Source: Diplonema papillatum (Eukaryota; Euglenozoa; Diplonemea; Diplonemida; Diplonemidae). From it: a stretch of DNA of 64,000 nucleotides. The position numbers and the translations under genes are program-made. The notes beneath the pieces are model-generated. The model was given only the letters and a program-made list of their open reading frames with translations. It ran no database searches and was not told where the DNA came from. The stretch is from positions 1 through 64,000 of the forward strand of contig JAPJBO010001042.1 of assembly GCA_030068145.1 (NCBI GenBank), in the 5' to 3' direction. Shown here one piece after another: positions 1-10,013 of this stretch; within the stretch, counting starts at the first letter, position 1; every line of letters starts with the position of its first letter.

Positions 1-277
1 ACCCAAATTTTTGAATAGACGTTATACATAGCTAACGTACTATATACACGTTATACGCAAATGGTTATTATACCGTATTATAACGAACGTTATATAACGT
101 TTATAACGTTATAAACGGTCAAATAACGTTATTTTTCGACCAAAAATGGCAAATAACGGTTTTATAACGGTCAATAACGGTTTTTCTGGATTTAGGGGGG
201 GGGTAACAAATAACTCCGGGAATAACGTTATATAACGTTATATAACGTTATATATACGTTTATAACGGCCATCTATG
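1..277 (+). mobile_element. Right arm of a foldback-like DNA transposon, cut by the window start
   Basis: Palindromic ataacgtt units fill this stretch and end in GGCCATCTATG at 277. Positions 114-277 match 39711-39864 base for base apart from one extra 10-bp ataacgtt unit, and that second copy is the right end of a complete element at 37425-39864. The element is inserted into repeat family A: the flank continues as CAACACTTATCC, which aligns with the uninterrupted family A copy near 2035. The left end lies outside the window, so the target duplication (expected CAACAC) cannot be verified. Confidence 0.75.
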
Positions 278-1235
278 CAACACTTATCCTTTTCTTGACT
301 TGCCGTTCTGAAAGCTGTTGAGGGGCCCCTACGTAGGTTCTCGCATGATTCGTTCGCCTTTGTAACACTATCCGTTTGTAGTAAGCTTTGCAGTTGTGTT
401 CTTGCAATATCTAGCCGAATGGTGGGTGGCGGATTTCCGCGCTCGTGCGCAAGACGCAGTTTTACTGCAACTGCAGTGTAAGCCGAACCCGGTTCGTGAC
501 CTTTGTCGCGGTGAAGTGGTACAAAGTCTTCAGCTTTCAGATCCGGATACTGCTCAATGCAACCAGATAGTTAGATGTCTTGATGGATACCCGTGTGCTG
601 CATTCGAAAAGGTTTGCGTATCTGGTGTTGAAAATTGAACAGCCTTTGCTGGGGAGGCTTTCGACCCGAAACGATCGTATTTGGCTTCGTCGCGGTCGTC
701 CACGGGACAAAGTAGGTGAACCTACTGTCAAAGTGATCAATACTTATCGGAAACAGAAAATATTTATCGGAAACAAAAAAATATTTATCGGAAACACAAA
801 GAATATTTATCGGAAACAGAAAAAAATATTTATCGGAAACAAAAAATATTTATCGGAAAACAAAAAAATATTTATCGCGGAAACAAAAAATATGAGACAG
901 AAAACCATATCGGAAAGCACTTAAGTGGGGAAAATATTTTCGAACGTTTCCGATAAATATTTTTTTGTTTCCGATAAATATTTTTTGTTTCCGATAAATA
1001 TTTTTTTGTTTCCGATAAATATTTCTTTTGTTTCCGATAAATATTTTTTGTTTCCGATAAATATTTTTCTGTTTCCGATAAATATTTTTTTGTTTCCGAT
1101 AAATATTTTTTTGTTTCCGATAAATATTTTTGTTTCCGATAAATATTTTTTTGTTTCCGATAAATATTTTTTTGTTTCCGATAAATATTTTTTTGTTTCC
1201 GATAAATATTTTTTGTTTCCGATAAATATTTTTGA
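278..1235 (+). repeat. Repeat family A, copy 1, with inverted TATCGGAAAC arrays
   Basis: A core at 278-735 is nearly identical to 2036-2512 and to the reverse strand of about 63520-64000. It is followed by a tandem array of about 20-bp TATCGGAAACAAAAAATATT units (745-893), a short spacer holding GCACTTAAGT, and the same array in reverse orientation (940-1232). The two arrays can fold into one large hairpin. A reading frame of 80-93 codons is conserved between copies but matches no family I know, so it is not called a gene. Confidence 0.75.
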
Positions 1236-1244
1236 TACGGGTTC

Positions 1245-1262
1245 CTGGGGACTAGTCCCCAG
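1245..1262. other. Perfect 18-bp palindrome
   Basis: CTGGGGACTAGTCCCCAG is self-complementary over its whole length. It lies between the end of the family A arrays and a LINE fragment and may mark a junction. Confidence 0.5.
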
Positions 1263-1337
1263 TGCGAAATGTGCCCAAGGGGAGTCCCATTGGGCAAGCA
1301 ATTTCATTGGATTTTGCGAGGACCCTAAGTAATCCGG

Positions 1338-1640
1338 AGCCAGTGTGATAGACCTCTGTGATGTGGGCCGCTTCACTGCTCGTCTGCATGTGGACTGCTC
1401 TGTACCTGTGCCTTCTCCGCGCTTGCAGCTTTTCAAGCCGGCCACGCCTGCTTTCCCTTTTCTGTCTTTCGACCTCGGTGATCCCTCGCGGGCGTCCTGC
1501 TGTGCCATCTGAATCTCCTCGCCTTCCTTCCTGGTTTGCTTGGCACCCTCTGCTCGCGCAGCTTGCGGCGCGGGTCTCTTCAGAGCCGGTCGTCTTCGTG
1601 TGCGCTGTTCTGTCATCGCTTGCCTGTGTTGCTGATTTCT
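1338..1640 (-). mobile_element. LINE 3' coding fragment
   Basis: The minus-strand translation is rich in Arg, Ala and Gln and repeats the C-terminal tail seen at 7990-8500 (RPALKRPAPQA, EEIQ.AQQDAR, AVKRP.SQ). It is a 5'-truncated, diverged piece of the LINE described at 7990-9511. No reverse transcriptase motif is present in this piece. Confidence 0.6.
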
Positions 1641-1925
1641 GCAACAAAGGCAGTTTTGGCCCGTGAAATGGGCTAGTCTTTATTGTGTGAGTGCTTTTGT
1701 CTCCAGGATTGAAATGAGGCTGACGCGGAAAATCCTACCGTCCGACATGGCACAAGTCAAGGGAAACAAATATTTTACGGGAACTAGTATGCACGGCAGC
1801 CCCGATACTACTAAGCCCCGTTGGCATACTTACACTCCATGGCTGCCTCGATGGCACCAAATCCGTAGTCGTGGTTAGACATTTTCAGGTAGGAGGATGT
1901 TACCTGGTCAGGACCGCATGCAGTT
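1641..1925. other. Intergenic, nothing recognised
   Basis: I see no gene, repeat family or structured element here beyond chance reading frames. Confidence 0.4.
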
Positions 1926-2512
1926 TTGTCGTATTGGGGCCGCATAGGACCCGGATGAAGTCGTTGCGAATACACACAACAGATCAACGAAGGGTAGAAC
2001 TGGGGAACATGCAGATCAGACGGAAGTAGAATGTGCAAACTTATCCTTTTCTTGACTTGCCGTTCTGAAAGCTGTTGAGGGGCCCCTACGTAGGTTCTCG
2101 CATGATTCGTTCGCCTTTGTAACACTATCCGTTTGTAGTAAGCTTTGCAGTTGTGTTCTTGCAATATCTAGCCGAATGGTGGGTGGCGGATTTCCGCGCT
2201 CGTGCGCAAGACGCAGTTTTACTGCAACTGCAGTGTAAGCCGAACCCGGTTCGTGACCTTTGTCGCGGTGAAGTGGTACAAAGTCTTCAGCTTTCAGATC
2301 CGGATACTGCTCAATGCAACCAGATAGTTAGATGTCACTTGATGGATACCCGTGTGCTGCATTCGAAAAGGTTTGCGTATCTGGTGTTGAAAATTGAACA
2401 GCCTTTGCTGGGGAGGCTTTCGACCCGAAACTAGATAGAAAAACGATCGTATTTGGCTTCGTCGCGGTCGTCCACGGGATGAAGTAGGTGAACCTACTGT
2501 CAAAGTGATCAA
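1926..2512 (+). repeat. Repeat family A, copy 2, with longer left part
   Basis: Positions 2036-2512 duplicate copy 1 with small indels. The left extension (about 1955-2035, containing GCAGATCAGACGG and AGTAGAATGTGCAAAC) is shared with the diverged reverse-strand copy at 41110-41590, so the family starts well upstream of the part seen in copy 1. The conserved 93-codon frame at 2153-2434 is identical to the one at 63600-63881 (-). Confidence 0.75.
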
Positions 2513-2760
2513 TACTTATCGGAAACAGAAAAATATTTATCGGAAACAAAAAAATATTTATCGGAAACAAAAAATATTTATCGGAAACAAAAAATATTTA
2601 TCGGAAACAAAAAAAATATTTATCGGAAACAGTTTCCGATAAATATTTTCCCGACTTAAGTGCTTCCCTTATGGTTTTCTCCGAAAAAATATTTATCGGA
2701 AACAGTTTCCGATAAATATTTTCCCGACTTAAGTGCTTCCCTTATGGTTTTCTCCGAAAA
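2513..2760 (+). repeat. TATCGGAAAC array plus duplicated terminal motif of family A
   Basis: About five forward TATCGGAAACAAAAAATATT units are followed twice by a block reading GTTTCCGATAAATATTTTCC, then CGACTTAAGTGCTTCCC and TTATGGTTTTCTCC. The same block in reverse complement borders the copy at the right window edge (63346-63405), so it is probably the true end of family A. Confidence 0.65.
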
Positions 2761-2763
2761 AAA

Positions 2764-3154
2764 AATCAAATCGTGGCTGAGAGGCCGGAGCAGCTGGATC
2801 TGGCTGAGGCAATTCAGGACGGATCTGGCGTGAGCAACTTTCTTCCCTTATTGCGACCCCGACCGTCTGCCCCTGTGGCTGACCGTCTCTACGAGCTTGT
2901 GTCCAGCGCAAGCCCCAAGGTGCGCCACACCTTGATGCTTTAGTTTGAGAAATCGGTAGCCACTTGACCCGTAAGCCCGTAGGTCTGTACCGAAGCTTGG
3001 CTCCCGTGTAGCAGCCTTTCCCCGGTGCACTCGTGCTGGCGGCACTGTGCTGCCTTCGCCTCAAGCTTTGCAAGCTGTGGTTGGCCGTCACGTTCCTGGA
3101 CGCGGCCTTTTTCTTCTTCTTCCACAAAAAGAATCAACTTCGTGGCTGAGAGGC
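2764..3154 (+). mobile_element. SINE with TTC-rich tail, 5' half inverted
   Basis: Near-identical direct repeats reading TCGTGGCTGAGAGGC flank the insert (2764-2784 and 3132-3154), as expected for a target-site duplication. The 3' half (about 3030-3131) is in direct orientation compared with the copies at 18698 and 45947 and ends in a TTC-rich tail. The 5' half (about 2850-3025) is the reverse complement of the corresponding half of those copies. A 5' inversion of this kind is the known product of twin priming during L1-type target-primed reverse transcription. Confidence 0.75.
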
Positions 3155-3364
3155 TGCAGGGGTAGGACTGGCATCATACGGGCACCCCATTCTGCCGATG
3201 ATGCACGCAGAAAAAGACGAACGACGTCAGATTTCTTCCTTGTGGTTCTTTAATGGCCAGGGATGCTGCACGACGGAAGCACAAAAAAAAAGAAAGAAAC
3301 GCGCGAATTAAAGGAGCGGAAGTGGAAGACTCAATAGAGACCTTCTCCCACAGAACTGAGCCTC
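3155..3364. other. Intergenic, nothing recognised
   Basis: No gene or repeat family is apparent. Confidence 0.4.
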
Positions 3365-3450
3365 TTTTTAAAGTTATAGCTCGCTTGAGAATCCGGGATT
3401 TTAGAGTCTCCGGGTGACCTTCGTCTAATGGGTTCTTTTAAAGCTAATAC
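3365..3450 (+). repeat. Short dispersed motif D
   Basis: The block reads roughly TAAAGTTATAGCTCGCTTGAG then AATCCGGGATTTTAGAGTC and TCCGGGTGACCTTCGTC. Related copies occur at about 9790, 10815, 13318, 14600, 17276, 21437, 22448 and 28865 (+) and 46675, 49590 and 52510 (-). It carries no coding potential. Confidence 0.65.
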
Positions 3451-4050
3451 GTACTACTGACAGGCAAATGCTGGTTCCTCGCTGGCCGAGATCTTGCGAG
3501 AGAGGAAGACCTAAGGTCCACCTCTTGAGGGGCAAACCGTCATCAAACATAACGTTTTGTTACATGACTGCGTTGGTGCAGCCGCGGTGTGCTCTGCGGA
3601 CCTCATCTCTAGTTGCTGAAGGAAAGGCTGCCTGAGTGCAAGGAAGACGTGGCGGTAGGCTGCTTTGTCGTCGTGTGATTACCTCTCGTCTGGTTCGTCA
3701 CGTTCAGGCGCGTCTCGTTCTTCGCTCGCCCCCGCGGGCGGCCGTACTGCGCCCGATAAGCCTGAGTTGGGTCTCGAATCATGTCCCGTGGGCAAGAAAA
3801 TCTGGCGGCTGCAACTCAAGATTCTCCCTCAGGCGGGAAAGAACCGACCACGCCTGGTTCCTATCGACCCGATTGCGACGACTTCCAAACCCAGCCAAGG
3901 TTGCTGAACGCTTGGTGCACCATACATAAGACAGACTGCGGCTCGTTGTCTGCGCCTCTACGGCTTCTCCCTTACGCATTTCCGCGATGTGGTCGCGTTC
4001 AGAGCCGACCCAGTCTTGCGCCTGCAGCTGGCACCAGTCTTATGAGAGAA
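3451..4050. other. Intergenic, nothing recognised
   Basis: Several overlapping frames of 60-100 codons exist on both strands, but none resembles a known family or has a coherent start and context. Confidence 0.35.
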
Positions 4051-4177
4051 GACGGTAGAGTCCAGAGCCCCAGAAACTGGAGTTAAAGCTGGAGTTGAAA
4101 AAGCGGGTGTCACACGCTTTTTAGGTGTGACTCGCGCCCTCTTTGACTGCAGTTTCTGAGACTGGACCTCACCGTGT
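4051..4177. mobile_element. MITE family E, short copy
   Basis: The left end (ACGGTAGAGTCCAG) and the reverse complement of the right end (ACACGGTGAGGTCCAG) form terminal inverted repeats of about 35 bp, with a second internal inverted pair around CGGGTGTCACACGC. The better copy is at 10014-10176. Confidence 0.65.
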
Positions 4178-4317
4178 AACAGTGCAGTGTACTGGTAAGT
4201 AGAAAGCAGGTCGATGACGATGCGTGCCACGGTCAATGTCTGCCTCGCTTTTTCCCCGTGCACTGGGCAAGGTTTTTGCGGGTGCCGCCGGCAGTTTGGT
4301 GACCACAACAACAGCGT

Positions 4318-4560
4318 TGCAACAACTGTACGGTCGGCATGCGACGAAGAGCGCCAGATGGATTGAAGGCGGTGCTTCGACAAATGCTTCGATAAGTGTG
4401 AACCTGCGAAGCAACGTTATCCAAGAAACGTCGCCAGGCAGCTCGGTGAAAAGCACTGCAACAACCGTACGGCCGATATGCGATGAAGAGAACCGGATGC
4501 ACAACGTCGAACGCGGTGCTTGCGACAAATGCTTCGAAAGGTGTGAACCTGCGAAGCAAC
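4318..4560. repeat. Two tandem copies of a ~140-bp unit
   Basis: The block starting GCAACAACTGTACGGTCGGC at 4318 recurs at 4458 as GCAACAACCGTACGGCCGAT, and similarity continues through TGTGAACCTGCGAAGCAAC in both. No gene is recognised in it. Confidence 0.7.
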
Positions 4561-4823
4561 TTTGCTCAAGGCCGCATGCCGTCATGCAGTCAGCTAATTT
4601 TTTTTCCCGGCGTGCGGGGGGCAAGAGGCAAGATTAGTGTCACGCGGGTTTGATACGAAACGTGTTTAGTACAAAATGGTTTTAAGACTGTTTTGCGATT
4701 CAGAAGTCCGGTGTACTCAACTATTTTCTAGACCTGTTTCGAGCTTTAAGACGCCGATATTCATTCCTCGTCAAACCCCAGTAAGTTCAACGAACCCCCA
4801 CAGTTTGGAACGTGTGAACTTAG

Positions 4824-5093
4824 AAAATACTCGACGTAGCTGCTTCGACTCCGAATGGAAGGGGGGAAATATAGAGGTAAGGGGCAAATACAATACAAAC
4901 ACAATCTGATTTGTTCTTCGCTTACACCATCCATTTTTTGACCTGTTGTGTTTGTGTGATTTGTCGTGTAGGGGTAGACCCGCATGACCTCACGTCCGTT
5001 CAACACGTGGTTCGGTAGTTACAGCACTTGGGATCCCTTCTGTTCTTTGTCGGGCAGCTTCGTCGAGCATTTCCTTTCAAGCTGGCGCTTATG
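4824..5093 (+). mobile_element. MITE family B
   Basis: The left end reads ATACTCGACGTAGCTGC. The right end in reverse complement contains the near match ATGCTCGACGAAGCTGCC. Five copies of about 250-300 bp occur in the window (4824, 11511, 16373, 29658, 53531), sharing the whole interior, including GGGGTAGACCCGCATG. The right end extends about 25 bp beyond the inverted repeat (GCCAGCTTGGAAGGAA in reverse). No coding region is present, so it is non-autonomous. Confidence 0.7.
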
Positions 5094-5238
5094 TAAAACA
5101 AAAAATGCAGAAAAGGTAGCTAGGAACCAACAACACGTTTCGTATGCTATACACCCGCACACGGGTATTTATTCTACACGCGTTTTGAGTCGTGCGGCCG
5201 GCAGGTTGATGGGCAGACCGCCCGCCCTGCCTTTCTTT

Positions 5239-5636
5239 GCGGGTTCTGAAAGGATTCTAGTCCCTCTTCTTCTTGTCCACAACGGTTCCAGACGAGACGT
5301 AGACAACGTATGAGTACAGCTGTACGACAGCTATGAGGATGAGGAGAACTAATTGCACGAGGTTGAAGGCGTGCAGAATCCGAAGTTGTGCCGGAATTTT
5401 CTCCAAGGCCACACTGTCGCCTTTCAGCGAGTACGCTGCTCTCTTTGCGGGTTCTGAAAGTAGTCTAGTCCCTCTTCTTCTTGTCTACAACGCAGACGAC
5501 GTATGAGTACAGCTGTACGACAGCTATGAGGATGAGGAGAACTAATTGCACGAGGTTGAAGGCGTGCAGAATCCGAAGTTGTGCCGGAATTTTTCCCAAG
5601 GCCACTGTCACCTGTCAGCGAGTACGCTGCTCTCTT
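5239..5636 (-). pseudogene. Two extra tandem copies of the 3' end of the membrane protein gene
   Basis: Copies at about 5239-5440 and 5441-5636 repeat the last ~60 codons, the stop codon and the 3' flank of the gene ending at 5656, spaced about 195-205 bp apart in head-to-tail order. Shared blocks include GAGTACAGCTGTACGACAGC and TCCGAAGTTGTGCCGGAAT. Small indels break the frame in both, so they are non-coding copies of the terminal exon. Confidence 0.85.
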
Positions 5637-5655
5637 CACGGGTTCTGAAAGTATT

Positions 5656-6073
5656 CTAGTCCCTCTTCTTCTTGTCCACAACGGTTCCGGACGAGACGTA
5701 GACAACGTAGGAGTACAGCTGTACGACAGCTATGAGGATGAGGAGAACCGGTTGCACAAGGTTGAAGGCGTGCAAAATCCGAAGTTGTGCCGGAATTTTC
5801 CCCAAGGCCACACTGTCGCCTTTCAGCGAGTACGCTGCGACCTTGCGCACCGCTGGGTACACTTGCGTGCAACGGATTGCAAAAACGACGCCCAGAACGA
5901 ACAGCGAGATCACGTCTTGAAGCTTGAAACCCCTCAAGAGCAGATTCAGGAGCAGTCCCGCACCAAGCAGGCAGTAGGCGTTCATCACCAGGGCGTAAGG
6001 ACCCAGCTTCGCCACAGCAGAATAGTACGATGTGAGGCTGTCTTTCTCCAGGAAGTTGTCAACCATCGCGTCT
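5656..6073 (-). CDS. C-terminal exon of a multi-pass membrane protein
   Basis: The exon encodes about 138 residues and a stop. It has three to four hydrophobic segments (around LGPYALVMNAYCLLGAGLLL, LQDVISLFVLGVVFAI and NLVQPVLLILIAVVQLYSYV) and ends with the basic tail DKKKRD. A splice acceptor, TTTTACCAACAG, precedes GACGCGATGGTT in the coding sense, so translation does not begin here. A probable first exon lies upstream at 6671-6911. The family is unknown to me; the helices and lysine-rich C-terminus fit an endomembrane protein, which is inference. Its 3' end is triplicated in tandem downstream (5239-5636). Confidence 0.65.
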
Positions 6074-6129
6074 GTTGGTAAAATAGTGTAATGAGCGTCG
6101 GAATATTCACGGCGTACCAGTGCTGGCAT

Positions 6130-6660
6130 GGGATGAATCCCGTTTGTCTGACTGCACTACTTTCGCTGAATACAAATGCAGACACCACACCACACTGCGC
6201 AACTGCTGACAGTGCACACTACCGCTGCGGTGCATATCGCCATGCTCACCGCTGGGGACTACTACCGCCATGCTAACCTGGGCACCATCCCCAGTGTGCA
6301 CTAATACTGACAAAGCGGTGTCGCCCCTATGCCCTGTGGATCTGGTATCAGGGTCGCAAGTTGAACGGTCTGCGCTTACGCAATGGGAAGAAGTTCGCTG
6401 ACCTAAAGCCTTTGGCACATGCCTTCCGCCTCTTTTCCCGTGGTCGCGGTGACGGCAAGGGGATGCTGCAAACACTCGAAGACTGCAGGGCTAAATGCAT
6501 AGCACGCAAAGCCAAGGACCACAATGCAGGACGCTGCCAGTCAAGCACAAGCACTCACGAAGTGTGGCCTTTCGACCTCGGGGCGCTGAAACAGTTGCCC
6601 GCGCATTTCACTGTTTTTTGTGTTTCCGACGATCCCCTACGGGCGTTTTTTTTCTTTTTC
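6130..6660. other. Probable intron of the membrane protein gene
   Basis: The stretch separates the two hydrophobic exons on the minus strand. It contains no recognised domain, and a pyrimidine-rich stretch with a T run lies near 6645-6660. The donor site could not be fixed: GTGAGC near 6690 (-) is the best-looking one but is out of phase with the acceptor at 6073, so a further small exon may exist here. Confidence 0.4.
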
Positions 6661-6670
6661 TGAACAGGCC

Positions 6671-6911
6671 GAGTTGGAGGACACATGCTCACGCTCTTCC
6701 CGTTGAAGCCCCCCGCAAAGTTTACAACAAAAGTTCCAGAACAAAGACACACACCGGACAACGTGCAGCCAATGACGAGGGCGGTCAGAACAATCATGAA
6801 AGGAAAGCGGAACACAGTCACCGTCGTAATGTCGTAGTCCACGGGCTGGACGCTATCGTCGGTCGTCCCCTCGGTCGCTCCCTTCACCGTGCTTGGCGCT
6901 CTGGAGTCCAT
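6671..6911 (-). CDS. Probable first exon of the multi-pass membrane protein
   Basis: The frame begins with a true ATG at 6909-6911 and encodes an acidic and Thr-rich N-terminus (MDSRAPSTVKGATEGTTDD), then a strong membrane helix (FPFMIVLTALVIGCTLSGVC) and a glycine-rich stretch. After about residue 80 the frame runs into Lys-rich low complexity (from PVQKKKK), which is probably intron. Together with the exon at 5656-6073 this would give a protein of about 215 residues with four or five membrane helices. The link is inferred from strand, order and composition; no transcript evidence is available. Confidence 0.5.
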
Positions 6912-7017
6912 GATTCTTCTCTTTTTGTGTCCTGGAGTTCGGCTGATTGCGTACTACAAATGCGTTTGTATTTTGTGGCAGGGTTTGTTCTTCGGCACAG
7001 CAGCGGGTTTGCGTAGT

Positions 7018-7180
7018 TCGTGCGTATAAGTCGATCTTTGAGTCCGTGAGCTCCTCCGAAGAAAGGTCCACCACCCATCACACTAGTTCCAGGCGTAGTC
7101 CGTGCGGAGTTCTTGCGCATATCGTTGCTTCGGTTTTCGGGGGGGCACCGCTGACTTTTTCCCCGGGCAGTTTCATTTTT
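7018..7180 (-). mobile_element. LINE 3' untranslated fragments
   Basis: The block GTATAAGTCGATCTTTGAG to ACACTAGTTCC repeats the 3' end found at 7487-7560 and 7918-7990. The next block (GTGCGGAGTTCTTGCGCATA, then CCGCTGACTTTTTCCCCGGG) recurs at 9515-9585, just upstream of the longest LINE copy. These are further truncated copies of the same element. Confidence 0.6.
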
Positions 7181-7364
7181 CTCGCGGGCAGGATTGGCAA
7201 ACCCCGTGGCTATGGTCACCGGGTTACGAACTCGTCAGGAAACTCCCGCTGGCGGTAATGTGTGGATTACAACGTGCCGACTGGTATAACAGTCTCACTG
7301 AGGAGTTGATGCACCACAAAAGTCGATAAGAGAAATTCACACAGCCTTCAGGATCTGGTTGGTT

Positions 7365-7990
7365 CAAAGACCGTCCGGGCTGGTCGTTTCGCGCTTCCGC
7401 TTCGTCTTGCATCACCTCGTCTGCCGCACGGGCTTCTTCCGTTTGTGTCACTGTGACGCAGGCCGCTTCACTGCTCGTCTGTGCGTGCGTAGTTTGTGCT
7501 AATAAGTCGATCTTTCAGTGCGTGAGCCCCTCCGAAGAAAGGTCCATCACACTAGTTCCAAGCTACTTAGCCCGGGTCTCTGGGTCGCTTCCCCTTCCTT
7601 CTCTTGGTTGGTCGCCTGGTCTTGCGTCTCGTTGGCCCGTCCGGGCTGGTCGCTTCGCGCCTCCCCTTCGTCTTGCATCACCTCGTCTCCACTCCCTGCC
7701 GCACGGGCTTCTACGGTTTGTGCCACCTGCGACGCGGGTCGCTTTTCTGCTTTTCTGCGCGACGGCTGCTCTGTACTCGTTGCCTTATCCGCGATTGCCG
7801 CTTCTCGTACCGACCGCGCCTGCCTTTCCTGTTCTGCCTTTCGCCTCTGTGGTCCGTCGGCCGCCTCAGCTCGGGCGTCCTGCTGTGCTGTCTGGATCTC
7901 CTCGTCTTCCTTCCTACGTTGCGTAGTTCGTGCGTATAAGTCGATCTTTGAGTGCGTGAGCCCCTCCGAAGAAAGGTCCATCACACTAGT
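7365..7990 (-). mobile_element. Two 5'-truncated LINE copies in tandem
   Basis: Reading the minus strand, the 3' untranslated block of the longest copy (7990-7918) is followed directly by coding sequence of another copy (7917-7563) with its own 3' block (7560-7487), then by a shorter, more diverged piece (about 7470-7365). All are in the same orientation and join at similar places. They encode only the Arg/Ala/Glu-rich C-terminal tail. Confidence 0.7.
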
Positions 7991-9511
7991 TCCAAGCTAC
8001 TTAGCCCGGGTCTCTGGGTCGCGTCCCCCTCCTTCTTTTGGTCGCCTGGTCTTGCGTCTTGTTGATCCGTCCGGGCTGGGGGCTTCGCGCTTCCCCTTCG
8101 TCTTGCATCACCTCGTCTCCACTCCCTGCCGCACGGGCTCCTACGTTTTGTGCCACCTGCGACGCGGGTCGCTTTACTGCTTTTCTGCGCGACGGCTGCT
8201 CTGTACTCGTTGCCTTCTCCGCGATTGCCGCTTCTCGTACCGACCGCGCCTGCCTTTCCTGTTCTGCCTTTCGCCTCTGTGGTCCGTCGGCCGCCTCAGC
8301 TCGGGCGTCCTGCTGTGCTGTCTGGATCTCCTCGTCTTCCTTCTTACGTTGCTTGGCACTCCGTGCCGCCCGCGTCGCTTGCGGCGCGGGCCTCTTCAGA
8401 GCCGGTCGTCCTCGTGCGCGCTGTTCCGCCTTCGTATCCTGGTTCGCGCCCTCTGCCTCCGGCGCACCTCGTGACACTTCCTTGCCCTGGGCGGTGTTCC
8501 TCTTCGAGCTCCTCCCTCCTCGTCCCGCCTGATTCTCCTGTTCCGCTAAGGTGAACCACTTCTGGGCCCGTCGCCCCCTTTCCTCGTCCGATGGGTACCA
8601 CTTTTTGAAATCGAATTTTCCTAGTCTCTCCCCGTCTTCCCTGCGCTCTGCTTGTACCTTTCCGTGTTCTGCCTTCGTGTACTCTCCTGCCGACACCTCG
8701 AGCCCTCGCAGCGCTTGCAGGGTATCTCTGCCCAGGATACAGCGCCTCTCCAGACCCTCCGTCCACCGTCCTGACGCGCCGAGCCGCCGCAGCCAACCTA
8801 TTGATTTCTTTCTTGCCGGCAAAAGCTCCCCATCGTGGGTTCCTTGGAGCGTCTTGAGCATCCCCAACAGCGTCCTCATTTTTCCCGCGAGCGCAGCTCC
8901 TCCATGCGCTTCCCCTTTCTGGCCTGCGTCCTCCTCTCCGTCCTCTGCGTCTTCCGGCCCAACCGCCTTCTGTCCGCGTCGCGGCAGGTCCATTCCGGAT
9001 TCGACTTCAAAGTCAACGGCGAGTTCTATGAACGTCACCGCCATCTCTTCCTCGCTCTTGGCCCAACGCAGACTCGCCAGCCAATGCGCCAGCGCTAAGT
9101 ATAGCGCCCTTCCATGCTTCCAGTTTCTGGGCATGTAGTCCGCCAGTGAATTCTGGATCACTTCCGTCTCCTGCGGCGCCCACTCCCAAGGATATGCAAG
9201 CCCACGTCCGTCGTTTTCCCGCTGCGCCGGCTTCTTGTCCCTCCTCTGTCTCCAGGGTGATCTGGACCATCATGCCCTGCACACTGTTGACAAGTTGGCG
9301 CGTCAAGCCCCTGCAGACCCATGCCCCTGCTCCCTCACCTCCTCTCTCTCTCTTCGGTTTGATCCCGCAAACGGACATACACTTCGGCCATTCCTGCCAT
9401 TCTAGCGCGGTTACCGCATACGTCGTTCGTATGGCGTCCCACTCTCCACATCGCCACCACATGTGTAGGTGGTCCTCGTCTTCCTTTCCGCAGTACTTGC
9501 ACGTTGCGTAG
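7990..9511 (-). mobile_element. LINE 3' portion with C-terminal zinc knuckle
   Basis: The minus-strand translation begins near 9511 with CKYCGKEDEDHLHMWWRC, a Cys2-His-Cys knuckle of the kind found after the reverse transcriptase domain in LINE proteins. It continues through PWEWAPQETEVIQNSLADYM and NWKHGRALYLALAHWLASL into a long charged Arg/Ala/Glu-rich tail that stops at about 8001. One frame change near 9245 separates the knuckle frame from the downstream frame. No reverse transcriptase core is present, so the copy is 5'-truncated. Similar tails occur at 1338-1640 and 7365-7930. Clade assignment needs the missing catalytic domain. Confidence 0.65.
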
Positions 9512-9559
9512 TTCGTGCGGAGTTCTTGCGCATATCGTTACTTCGGTTTTCGGGGGTAC

Positions 9560-10013
9560 CGCTGACTTTTTCCCTGGGCAGCTAGACCCGATGCGTCAGC
9601 TCATCTAAGTCGCGAACGCAGAGAAGGGAGAAAGGCCGGAAGGGAGATAAAACGAAGAAGACCCTTCACTTCCCAACACCCCAAGACGCCGGGATAGCGC
9701 CCTTTTTGGGGTATTTTGAGGCTTCAGGATTCTCTCTTTTTTTCAGGAACATTTGGTGGAGTACCGCTGAGGCTGGGAGTCAACCTGTTTTGGAGAATTT
9801 TTCTAGAGTGAAAGTTCGCTTGAAGCTGCGGCTTTACAGTCTCCGGGAACCCTTTGCAAGACCGAGCGATGGGTCGCACTCATGTACCCTCAATGAACCA
9901 GTGGTTGGACGTTCGAGGTGAGGGCAATCTTGTACTGCAGCTCCAAATAGAACAACGTACGGGTTTCGCTGACGATTTTGCTCAAGAGTACCACCGGAGA
10001 CAATGCCATGCTG
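9560..10013. other. Intergenic with a motif D copy
   Basis: A diverged motif D (TAGAGTGAAAGTTCGCTTGA, then CAGTCTCCGGGA) lies at 9790-9855. Nothing else is recognised. Confidence 0.45.

Noticed and set aside
7518-8554. Plus-strand frames of 130-318 codons
   Set aside because: They are antisense shadows of the LINE C-terminal tail read on the minus strand.
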